From contig NZ_FCOX02000021.1 of NCBI RefSeq assembly GCF_900044055.2, positions 1-64,000 of the forward strand: a stretch of DNA of 64,000 bases, given 5' to 3'. Below the pieces are notes generated by a model, which was not told the DNA's origin, ran no database searches, and saw only the letters and a list, made by a program, of their open reading frames with translations. This stretch comes from Caballeronia calidae. GTDB taxonomy: Bacteria; Pseudomonadota; Gammaproteobacteria; Burkholderiales; Burkholderiaceae. This document shows positions 45,189-53,337 of the stretch, one piece after another (position 1 is the stretch's first letter; every line of letters begins with the position of its first letter). Both the position numbers and the translations under genes were made by a program.

Positions 45189-45803
45189 CTCGATATCGCG
45201 AAAAGCGGTAAATGGGATTGGAGGCTGAATGACTTCTGTTGTTGAATTCTAGTGCCAATCAGCGTATTTGCATTGCCTGCCGTACATTTTTTTCCGAGAA
45301 GGGTCTCTAATTGTTTCTATTGCGTCACCTTGTTAATCCACAAAATCAAACCTATAGTTCGGTGTGTTTTCTGTTTCGTCAGTTGTTTTGACATACACAA
45401 TCGCGTGCGATATGGCTAGCGAATCGTTCGCGCGAAATGGAGAAACAGTCGGGCACGCGATCGTCATTGACCGACTTCTGGCAGAGACCCGAGGGGTGTG
45501 CCTTGCACGGCGTTGGCAATATCGTTCGCATAAATCCGCCGAATGGTCCGGAAAAATCCGCCAGTTTGAAGATCCGGGTTTAATACCAATAACCATTGGA
45601 TTATTTGCCGTTTTCCATAGTTAAACTGAAAGGTTTTTGATGATTCGACCCGGCTTTTGTTATGAAGAAATTACCGAGCAATATTGGAGTGAAATGATAT
45701 GCCAATGACGTAATTTCCGAATTTGTCCTTGTCCCTATTAATCGGATTCTCCGGATTCCTGCGCGGAACCCGGCGGGGATTCTTTGCGCTGCGAGGTTGA
45801 ATT
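45189..45803. promoter_or_regulatory. AT-rich divergent control region of the T6SS locus
   Basis: 615 bp between tssQ (minus) and tssJ (plus), markedly richer in A+T than the genes. On the plus strand TTGACA (45388-45393), 17 bp, TATGGC (45411-45416) is a plausible promoter. It is overlapped downstream by the inverted repeat GCGAA-TCG-TTCGC (45419-45431). CCAAT-AACC-ATTGG (45587-45600) is a second palindrome. The long 5' leader to tssJ (about 380 bp) could hold further control. A short frame at 45364-45624 is not supported. Confidence 0.45.
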
Positions 45804-46319
45804 ATGCGAGGGCGGTCTGGCGGTTTTATCGTATTGGAATGCCTATTGCTTTTTGCAGGTTGCGGCGCGACCGAGCACCCCGTCGCCGTCCCATATGCGA
45901 TCACCGTCGATGTTGCACCGGACGTCAATCCCGATGCCTATCGCAAGCCTTCGCCGATCGTGCTGAAGGTGTTCCAGCTGCGGGCTCTGTCGTCGTTCGA
46001 AAGCTCGGATTTCTTTTCCCTGCAGGACAAGCCCGAGAACGTGCTCGGCGCGGACCTGCTCGGCACGGATCGCATCATCCTGCGCCCCGGCGACACGCGC
46101 ACGCTGCACTATCGCGGCAACGTGGAGGCGGGCGCGCTCGGCATCGTCGCGGAGTATCGCGTGCTGGAGAAGAACCGCTGGCGTCTCACGGTGCCGCTGC
46201 CGCGCGCCAGGCAGCTCAACGCCTACAAGTTCTGGCAGACCTCGCCGGGCGAGCTGAAGCTCTCGATCGCGGTGCGCAACGGCGGCATCGCGCTCGGCGA
46301 CGCGAAGGAGCGCCCATGA
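45804..46319 (+). CDS. tssJ: T6SS outer-membrane lipoprotein TssJ
   Basis: 171 residues with lipobox LLFAGC (Cys about 20). Mature part: VAPDVNPDAYRKPSPIVLKV, FQLRALSSFESSDFFSLQDK, then LRPGDTRTLHYRGNVEAGAL and YKFWQTSPGELKLSIAVRN, the transthyretin-like fold of TssJ. It anchors the TssJLM envelope complex in the outer membrane. GAGG lies 7 bp before the ATG. It overlaps tssK by ATGA and opens the main T6SS operon. Confidence 0.93.
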   Translation: MRGRSGGFIVLECLLLFAGCGATEHPVAVPYAITVDVAPDVNPDAYRKPSPIVLKVFQLRALSSFESSDFFSLQDKPENVLGADLLGTDRIILRPGDTRTLHYRGNVEAGALGIVAEYRVLEKNRWRLTVPLPRARQLNAYKFWQTSPGELKLSIAVRNGGIALGDAKERP

Positions 46320-47686
46320 CCGGACCGACGACGTTCGCGACGCCGGTCGCCGCCCTGCGCCAGCGCGTGATATGGACGGAGGGCATGTTCCTGCGGCCGC
46401 AGCATTTCCAGCAGCTCGAACGGCACTGGGAGCGCCATGTGAACCTGCGCTGCCAGCCGCTGCAGGGCTTCGGCTGGGGCTTCGACACGCTCGAGATCGA
46501 TCGCGAAGGGCTCGCGCTCGGCAAGGTCGGTCTGCGCGCGGCGTCGGGCGTGATGCGCGACGGCACGCCGTTCGATCTGTCGCATCCGGACGAACTGCCC
46601 GAGCCGTTCGACGTGCCGGCCGATGCGAAGGACCAGCTCGTCGTGCTCGCGCTGCCGCTGTGGCGTGGCGGCGCCGAGGAAGTCTCGTTCGACGATGACG
46701 GCGGCGCGGGCGTCGCGCGTTATGTCGTGCGCGAACACGAGATCGCCGACGCCAACACGGTCGCGCTCGGTCCAGCCCTGCTGCAGACCGGCCGGCTCAA
46801 CGTGCGGCTGATGCCGCAGGCCGAGCTGACGGGCGACTGGCACGCGCTCGGCGTGGCGCAGGTCGTCGAGCGCCGCACCGACGGCCGCCTGATCGTCGAC
46901 GACACCTATATTCCGCCGCGACTCGTCGCGCAGCGCGATCCGGTGCTGTTCGCCTGCGCGCGCGAGCTGCACGGGCTCCTCACGCAGCGCAGCGAGGCGC
47001 TTGCCGCGAGACTGTCGGAGCCCGGGCGCGGCGGCGTGTCGGAGGTCGCGGATTTTCTGCTGCTGCAACTCGTCAACCGGTATCTCGCGCCGACCTGGCA
47101 CGTGCAGCAGGACGTCGCCACGCAACCCGAGGCGCTGTTCGTCGACTGGCTGAAGCTCGCCTGCGACCTGAGCACGTTCACCGCGTCCGGACGGCGTCCG
47201 GAGGCGCTCGCCGTCTACCGTCACGACGATCTGCGCGCAAGCTTTGGAGAACTGATGACCGAGCTGCGGCGATCGCTTTCGACGGTACTCGAACAGAACG
47301 CCATTCAGATCGAGCTGCGCGACGCGGGCAACGGCATCCGGGTCGCGACGCTCGCAGACCCCGTACTGCGCGATACGGCCGGCTTCGTGCTCGCGGTGCG
47401 CGCCGACATGCCGGCGGACAGCCTTCAATTGCGCTTTCCGGCGCAGGCGAAGCTCGGGCCCGTCGAGCGCATCCGCGATCTCGTGCAACTGCAACTGCCG
47501 GGGGTTGCGCTGCGCCAGTTGCCGGTCGCGCCGCGGCAGATTCCGTATCACGCGGGCCATACGTACTTCGAGATCGACAAGGGCGGTGAGCTGTGGAAGC
47601 AGCTCGCGCGCTCCGGCGGTCTCGCATTTCATTTCGCCGGCGAATTCCCGGGGCTCTCGATGGAGCTCTGGGCGATACGCGGGTAA
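46316..47686 (+). CDS. tssK: T6SS baseplate protein TssK
   Basis: 456 residues, family length. Starts MTGPTTFATPVAALRQRVIW, with WTEGMFLRPQHFQQLERHWE, the signature of TssK. RYLAPTWHVQ, LACDLSTFTASGRRPEALAV and C-terminal IPYHAGHTYFEIDKGGELWK then GLAFHFAGEFPGLSMELWAI are conserved. TssK links the cytoplasmic baseplate to the membrane complex. The start at 46316 (overlap with tssJ stop) is chosen over a long in-frame extension that covers tssJ. Confidence 0.95.
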   Translation: MTGPTTFATPVAALRQRVIWTEGMFLRPQHFQQLERHWERHVNLRCQPLQGFGWGFDTLEIDREGLALGKVGLRAASGVMRDGTPFDLSHPDELPEPFDVPADAKDQLVVLALPLWRGGAEEVSFDDDGGAGVARYVVREHEIADANTVALGPALLQTGRLNVRLMPQAELTGDWHALGVAQVVERRTDGRLIVDDTYIPPRLVAQRDPVLFACARELHGLLTQRSEALAARLSEPGRGGVSEVADFLLLQLVNRYLAPTWHVQQDVATQPEALFVDWLKLACDLSTFTASGRRPEALAVYRHDDLRASFGELMTELRRSLSTVLEQNAIQIELRDAGNGIRVATLADPVLRDTAGFVLAVRADMPADSLQLRFPAQAKLGPVERIRDLVQLQLPGVALRQLPVAPRQIPYHAGHTYFEIDKGGELWKQLARSGGLAFHFAGEFPGLSMELWAIRG

Positions 47687-47701
47687 GGGCGGGACGTCGC
47701 G

Positions 47702-49027
47702 ATGAATTCTTCCTCCGAGTCGTTTTCCGTCGGCGCAGGTGGGTTCGTGCCGCCGAATCCGGGCGGCGCGCATCCGGCCGCGGCTTCGGGCGCGGCGGGC
47801 CCGTCCACGACGCAGCCGCGCCCGGGCCGCTGGGCCGCGAGCGGCACGAATCCGCTCGTCGCGGCCGCGAACCCGCTGCTCAATCTCGTGCCGCAGATCC
47901 GCTCGACGGTCCATCATCCGAATCCCGCGTGGCTGCGCGAGCATCTCGTCGTCGAGATCCGGCAGTTCGAGGCGCGCGCACAGGCGGCGGGCGTTGCGTC
48001 CGAGGCGATCATCGGCGCGCGCTACTGCCTGTGCACGGCGCTCGACGAGGCCGCCGCGCTCACGCCGTGGGGCGGCAGCGTGTGGTCGTCGCACAGCCTA
48101 CTCGTGTCGTTCCATAACGAGACCTGGGGCGGCGAGAAGTTCTTCCATCTGCTCGACCGGCTTTCGCAGCAGCCGCGCCAGCATCTGGACCTGCTGGAGC
48201 TGCTGTACTTCTGTCTCGCGCTCGGTTTCGAGGGACGCTATCGCGTGCTCGACAACGGCCACGGCGAGCTCGACGCGCTGCGGCGCCAGCTCGCCCAGAC
48301 GATCCGCTCGGTGCGCGGCGAGTTCGATGCCCCGCTCTCGCCGCACTGGCGCGACGTCATCACGCGCGACGTCACGCGGCGCTTCGCGATACCGCTGTGG
48401 GTGTGCGCGGCGCTCGCGCTGCTGATCGGCTTCGGTGTGTTCGCCGGCTTGCGGATCGCGCTCGCGGGGCATTCGGATCGCCTGTTCGCATCGATCGACG
48501 CGCTGCACGTCCCGCATCTGCGGCCCGTGCAAGCGGCGCCGAAACCCGAGCTCGCGCCGCGCGTGTCGAAATTTCTGGAGCCGGAGATCGCGGCGGGCCT
48601 CGTCGCCGTTCGCGACGACGCTGACCGCAGCGTGATCGTGATGCGTGGCGACGGCGTGTTCAAGTCGGGCTCGACATCGGTGATCGACCGTTTCCTGCCC
48701 GTGTTGTCGCGCGTCGCCGATGCGCTGAACAAGGTGCCCGGCCACGTCCGCGTGAGCGGCTATACGGACGACACGCCGGTCCACACCGCGCGCTTCGCAT
48801 CAAACTGGGATCTGTCGCGCGAGCGGGCGGAAGCCGTGCGCAGCCTGCTCGCCGCGCGGCTCGATCATCCCGAGCGGCTCGCGGCGGAAGGGCGTGGCAC
48901 GCTCGATCCCGTCGCGCCGAACGATACGCTCGCGAACCGCGCGCTCAACCGCCGCGTCGAGATTACGCTAATGCCGACGCCCGCCGGCGGCGCCGCGTCC
49001 GCGCCGCAGGAGGCAAACCGACCATGA
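47702..49027 (+). CDS. tssL: T6SS inner-membrane protein TssL with OmpA-like domain
   Basis: 441 residues. A Gly/Ala/Pro-rich N-terminus is followed by the DotU/IcmH domain (about 60-220; ARYCLCTALDEAAALTPWGG, ETWGGEKFFHLLDRLSQQPR). A transmembrane helix follows (LWVCAALALLIGFGVFAGL, about 226-246). A periplasmic OmpA-type peptidoglycan-binding domain (about 315-430; VSGYTDDTPVHTARFASNWD then LSRERAEAVRSLL) completes it. This evolved form anchors the membrane complex in the cell wall. It overlaps tssM by ATGA. Confidence 0.95.
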   Translation: MNSSSESFSVGAGGFVPPNPGGAHPAAASGAAGPSTTQPRPGRWAASGTNPLVAAANPLLNLVPQIRSTVHHPNPAWLREHLVVEIRQFEARAQAAGVASEAIIGARYCLCTALDEAAALTPWGGSVWSSHSLLVSFHNETWGGEKFFHLLDRLSQQPRQHLDLLELLYFCLALGFEGRYRVLDNGHGELDALRRQLAQTIRSVRGEFDAPLSPHWRDVITRDVTRRFAIPLWVCAALALLIGFGVFAGLRIALAGHSDRLFASIDALHVPHLRPVQAAPKPELAPRVSKFLEPEIAAGLVAVRDDADRSVIVMRGDGVFKSGSTSVIDRFLPVLSRVADALNKVPGHVRVSGYTDDTPVHTARFASNWDLSRERAEAVRSLLAARLDHPERLAAEGRGTLDPVAPNDTLANRALNRRVEITLMPTPAGGAASAPQEANRP

Positions 49028-52000
49028 ACCAGGCCATCGCGCGATTCGCCCGGCCGATGCCGTGGCGCAATATCTGGACGTTCGCGGGGCTCGTCGTGCT
49101 CGCGTGCTTCATCTGGCTCGCGGGCCCGCTGATCGCGTTCGCGGACTTCCGGCCGCTCGAAAGCGGCTGGGCGCGCGCCTCGACGATCGTTGTGCTGTTC
49201 GCCGCGTGGGGCGCGCGCCTCGCGTGGCGCAGCTGGCGCGCCGGCCAGCTCAATGCGCAGCTGCTGAACCAGTTGCGTGAGGCCGCGCCGCGCCGGACCA
49301 AGGCGGACGACCCCGCGCGCGCGCCGCTCGACGAGCTGCGCACCCGCTTCGACGAAGCCGCGGCGCTGCTCAGGAAGGTCCGCTTCGGCCAGCCCGAGGT
49401 GGCACGCAAGGGCTTGCCGCGCTGGCTCGGGCGGATGTCGCGGCAGTATCTGTACCAGTTGCCGTGGTACGTGTTCATCGGTGCGCCGGGCTCGGGCAAG
49501 ACGACCGCGCTCGTCAACTCGGGCCTGAGCTTTCCGCTCGCCGAGCAGTTCGGCCGCGCGGCGATCCGCGGCGTGGGCGGCACGCGCCATTGTGACTGGT
49601 GGTTCACCAACGACGCGGTGCTGATCGATACCGCCGGCCGCTACACGACGCACGAAGGCAACCGCGCGCTCGACGAAGCCGAGTGGAAAGGCTTCGTCGA
49701 TCTGCTGAAGAAGTACCGCATGCGTCAGCCGCTGAACGGCGCGATGCTGACCGTCAGCGTCGCCGATCTGCTCGGCGCGTCCGAAGCGGAGCGCACGCAG
49801 CACGCGATGGTGCTGCGCAAGCGGCTGCTCGAACTGCGCGCGCAGCTGGGCATCCGCTTTCCGGTCTATCTGCTCGTGACGAAGGCCGATCTGCTCGCGG
49901 GCTTCGCCGAATACTTCGGCGGCTTCGGACGCGCGGAATGCGCGCAGGTATGGGGCTTCACGTTCCCGTTCGCGGAAAGCGAAACGCCCGGCTTCGATCT
50001 GCGCGCGGCCTTCGATCGCGAATACGGGCTGCTGCATGGCCGCCTCAACGACGCGCTGCCCGAGGTGCTCGCCACGCAAACCGATGCGCGCCAGCGCGAG
50101 ATGACGTATCTGCTGCCGCAGCAGATCGCCGATCTGCAGGACATGCTCGGCCAGTTCGTCGCCGAGGTGTTCTCGAAGTCCACCTTCGAGCCGATGCCGA
50201 TCCTGCGCGGCATCTATCTGACGAGCGGCACGCAGGAAGGCACCGCGTTCGATCGCGTGATGAGCGGCATCAAGCGCTTTCTGAAGATCGAGGGCGTGCC
50301 GCCCGCCGCGCAGACCGGCTCGACGGGGCGCAGCTTCTTCCTCAAGTCGCTGCTGCAGGACCTCATCTTCCGCGAGGCCGCGCTCGCCGGCAGCAACCTG
50401 CACTGGCATCAGCGGCGCCGCGTGCTGCAGATCGCGGGCTACGCCGCGCTCGCGCTCGTGTGCATCGCGGTGCTGGCGCTGTGGCTGCGCAGCTATGCGA
50501 ACAACCGCGCGTATCTGGAGCAGGTCGCCGTGCGCGTGCCCGCCGTCGATGCGCAGATCGGCAGTGCCAAGGTTTCCGATGCGAACGACATCGCGCGCCT
50601 CCTGCCCGTGCTCAATGCGCTCGCCAGCCTGTCGCGCCCGGGCGGCATCGATCTCGCGCATCCGCCGCTCGCGTATCGCTGGGGACTCTTTCAGGGCGAG
50701 AAGATCGACGAAGGCGTCGATGCCGTCTACCGGCGCGCGCTCGAAGACGTGCTGCTGCCGATCGCCGCGAGCCGCATGGAAACGGCGCTGCGCGAGGCGC
50801 GTCCCGACGATGTCGAATACGCCTACGCGGCGCTGAAGGCCTATCTGATGCTGTATGACGCCGCGCACTACGATCCGGCGTTCGTGCAGGCCGTCGTCGA
50901 TCTCGAAATGGAGCGCTCGCTGCCCGCCGATTTCTCCCCGGCCCAGCGCGCGGCGCTGCGCGCGCATCTCGCGGCGCTGTTCGGCGGCCGGGTCGCGGTG
51001 TCGCCCTATCCGATGAACGAGCGGCTCGTCGCCGAGGTGCGCGAGCGGCTGCGGCAGGTGCCGTTCTCGCAGCGGTTGTACCGGCAGCTCACGCGCACGC
51101 TGCGCCCGGCGACGGCGTCGTACGACTTCAGCGTCGCGCGCGCGGTGGGGCCCGATGCGTCGCTCGTGTTCCGCCGCCAGAGCGGCAAGCCGCTCGCGGA
51201 CGGCGTGCCGGGGCTCTATACGCACAACGGCTATCGCAACGTGTTCGCGCCGAAGCTCGCCGACGAGGTCGACGCCTACGGGCGCGAGGAAGTGTGGGTG
51301 CTGAACCTGGGCGCGTCGGAGATTCCGGGCACGAACGAGGCGGCCGCGTGGGCGCGCGACATCCGCCGCCTGTATCTGAACGACTACCTGAAGGTCTGGG
51401 ACGACTATCTCGGCGACATCCGCCTGCAGCACACGGCGACACTCGCGCAGAGCATCCAGACGGCGCGCGCGCTCTCGTCGGTGGATTCGCCGCTCACGCG
51501 CCTCATCGCAGCGCTCGCGCGCGACACGGCGCTCGGCGACGCGCCGGGCAACGGGCGCAACCTCGCGTCGGGCGCGCAGGACAAGGTCGATGCGGCGCGC
51601 AACTCGCTCGCGCAGATTTTCGCTGGCAGGCAGGGCGGCGACGCGAACCCGGCCGACGCCGCGCCCGCGACGCCCGAGCAGATCGTCGACAGCCATTTCG
51701 CGGCGCTGCGCGCGTTCGCGCCGGGCAGCGGCGATCAGGCGGCCGCGTTCGATGCGGTGCTGAAGGCGATCGATGGCCTCTACACGTATCTCACCGCCAC
51801 CGACGACGCCCTGCGAAGCGGCGCGACGCCGCCGCCGTCCGATGCGCCCGCGCGGCTGCGCGCACAGGCCGGCCGCCTGCCGACGCCGTTCCGCGAAGTG
51901 CTCGACGATCTGTCGAGCGTCGCGAACGGCAGTGTGGCGAGCGTCGAGCAGCGCACGGTCGCGACGCGGGCCGGCGCGAATGTCGGCGATTTCTGCCGGC

Positions 52001-52653
52001 AGGCGATCGCGGGGCGCTACCCGTTCGCGCGCGGCGCCTCGCGCGATGTCGCCCCGGCGGATTTCGCGCAGATGTTCGCCCCGGGCGGGCTGATGGACGA
52101 GTTCTTCCAGAAGAACCTGCAGCCGATCGTCGACACGACCACGCATCCGTGGCGCTTCGCGAACCGCAACGCGGACACCGATCCCGCGGCCACCGCGATG
52201 CTCGCCTCGTTCGAAAAGGCCGCCGTGATCCGCGACGTGTATTTCGGCGGCGGCGCGCGCACCGCGCAGCTGAAGCTGCAGATCCAGCCACAGGAGATGG
52301 ACCCGTCGATTCCGGAGATGGTGCTCGACGTCGACGGACAGATCGTCAACTACGCGCACGGGCCGATGACATCGAGCGCGGTGCAGTGGCCCGGCCCGCG
52401 CGGCAGCAATCAGGTGCGCCTGCAGGTGTCGGGGCCGGGCGGCGCGTCCGGCGGAATCACGACCGACGGGCCGTGGGCGCTGCACCGGCTGTTCGACCGC
52501 GCGGCGCTGTCGGCCGGGAGCGGCTCCGGGCAGATGGTCGCGCGCTTCACCGTCGACGGCAAACCGGTCGTGCTGCAGGTGAGCTCGGGCAGCGTGCGCA
52601 ATCCGTTCAGGCTCGCGCAGATGGAGTCCTTCACATGCCCGCCGAAGCCATGA
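49024..52653 (+). CDS. tssM: T6SS inner-membrane protein TssM (IcmF)
   Basis: 1209 residues. Two N-terminal transmembrane helices (about 18-38 and 50-68), a cytoplasmic NTPase-like domain with an intact Walker A (GAPGSGKT, 153-160), and a third helix near 475 (IAGYAALALVCIAVLALWLR) precede a large periplasmic region. Its end (FTVDGKPVVLQVSSGSVRNP) is the beta domain that contacts TssJ. The Walker motif suggests nucleotide binding may be retained, unlike some TssM proteins. It overlaps tagF at the 3' end. Confidence 0.95.
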   Translation: MNQAIARFARPMPWRNIWTFAGLVVLACFIWLAGPLIAFADFRPLESGWARASTIVVLFAAWGARLAWRSWRAGQLNAQLLNQLREAAPRRTKADDPARAPLDELRTRFDEAAALLRKVRFGQPEVARKGLPRWLGRMSRQYLYQLPWYVFIGAPGSGKTTALVNSGLSFPLAEQFGRAAIRGVGGTRHCDWWFTNDAVLIDTAGRYTTHEGNRALDEAEWKGFVDLLKKYRMRQPLNGAMLTVSVADLLGASEAERTQHAMVLRKRLLELRAQLGIRFPVYLLVTKADLLAGFAEYFGGFGRAECAQVWGFTFPFAESETPGFDLRAAFDREYGLLHGRLNDALPEVLATQTDARQREMTYLLPQQIADLQDMLGQFVAEVFSKSTFEPMPILRGIYLTSGTQEGTAFDRVMSGIKRFLKIEGVPPAAQTGSTGRSFFLKSLLQDLIFREAALAGSNLHWHQRRRVLQIAGYAALALVCIAVLALWLRSYANNRAYLEQVAVRVPAVDAQIGSAKVSDANDIARLLPVLNALASLSRPGGIDLAHPPLAYRWGLFQGEKIDEGVDAVYRRALEDVLLPIAASRMETALREARPDDVEYAYAALKAYLMLYDAAHYDPAFVQAVVDLEMERSLPADFSPAQRAALRAHLAALFGGRVAVSPYPMNERLVAEVRERLRQVPFSQRLYRQLTRTLRPATASYDFSVARAVGPDASLVFRRQSGKPLADGVPGLYTHNGYRNVFAPKLADEVDAYGREEVWVLNLGASEIPGTNEAAAWARDIRRLYLNDYLKVWDDYLGDIRLQHTATLAQSIQTARALSSVDSPLTRLIAALARDTALGDAPGNGRNLASGAQDKVDAARNSLAQIFAGRQGGDANPADAAPATPEQIVDSHFAALRAFAPGSGDQAAAFDAVLKAIDGLYTYLTATDDALRSGATPPPSDAPARLRAQAGRLPTPFREVLDDLSSVANGSVASVEQRTVATRAGANVGDFCRQAIAGRYPFARGASRDVAPADFAQMFAPGGLMDEFFQKNLQPIVDTTTHPWRFANRNADTDPAATAMLASFEKAAVIRDVYFGGGARTAQLKLQIQPQEMDPSIPEMVLDVDGQIVNYAHGPMTSSAVQWPGPRGSNQVRLQVSGPGGASGGITTDGPWALHRLFDRAALSAGSGSGQMVARFTVDGKPVVLQVSSGSVRNPFRLAQMESFTCPPKP

Positions 52654-53315
52654 GCCAGATGCCGATGCCCACCGCATTCGATGGCCAGACGCCGGCGTGG
52701 TACGGGAAGATTCCCGGCGCGGGCGACTTCGTGAACCACGGGCTGCCGCATGCGCTCGCGCTCTGGTGGGAGCGCTGGCTGCATCAGGGCATGGCGGTGC
52801 TGCGCCAGCGCGGCGCGGACGAGATCGAGCGCCATTACACAGTCGCGCCGGTCTGGAATTTCCTGATTCCCGCCGGCGCGGGCGCGTCGTGCGTGCAGTC
52901 CGGCTGCATCGCGCCGAGCTGCGACCGCGTGGGGCGCTATTACCCCGTCGTCGTCACGTTGCCGATCCACACGGCCGATTACTGGAGTGGCCTGCCGGAC
53001 GCCGCCGATGCGTACTACCGGCAGATCGGCCACGCGCTGCTCGACGCGATCCGGGATGCGTCCGCCCCCGCCGATCTCGAAGCCACGCTCGCGCGCGTGC
53101 GCCTCGCGCCCGACCCCCTCGCGGCGCGCGCCGCCGCAGACGGCGGCACGAGCGACACACGCGCATGGCCCGGCTTGTCCGGCTACTTCGATCCGCATGG
53201 CGCGACGAGCTTCTGGTGGACCAATCGCGCGGACGGATCGCCGCTGCGCACGCACGCGCACACGGGCGCGCCGGACGGCGAGCTGTTCGTGCGCATGTTC
53301 AGCGGCGGCGCGTAG
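52635..53315 (+). CDS. tagF: T6SS-associated protein TagF
   Basis: 226 residues. WYGKIPGAGDFVNHGLPHAL then ALWWERWLHQG, and ASCVQSGCIAPSCDRVGRYY then PVVVTLP, are the TagF (ImpM-like) pattern. GATSFWWTNRADGSPLRTHA lies near the end. In Pseudomonas and Agrobacterium, TagF/TagF-PppA represses T6SS assembly post-translationally by acting on Fha. The start at 52635 has GGAG 8 bp upstream; ATG 52650 is an alternative that would give a 4-bp overlap with tssM. It directly precedes the kinase gene. Confidence 0.9.
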   Translation: MPAEAMSQMPMPTAFDGQTPAWYGKIPGAGDFVNHGLPHALALWWERWLHQGMAVLRQRGADEIERHYTVAPVWNFLIPAGAGASCVQSGCIAPSCDRVGRYYPVVVTLPIHTADYWSGLPDAADAYYRQIGHALLDAIRDASAPADLEATLARVRLAPDPLAARAAADGGTSDTRAWPGLSGYFDPHGATSFWWTNRADGSPLRTHAHTGAPDGELFVRMFSGGA

Positions 53316-53337
53316 CAAGCGGTACCGGGAGGTGAAC

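Noticed and set aside
45236..45258. Possible sigma-54 promoter (TTGGCAC on the minus strand before tssQ)
   Set aside because: The -24 part is good but the -12 part reads TTCA instead of TTGC at the required spacing.
45364..45624. 86-codon frame in the T6SS control region
   Set aside because: No ribosome site, no domain, and base composition unlike the flanking genes.
48865..52677. 1270-codon open frame on the minus strand opposite tssM
   Set aside because: Antisense shadow of tssM; Arg/Ala/Gly-rich with no recognisable fold.
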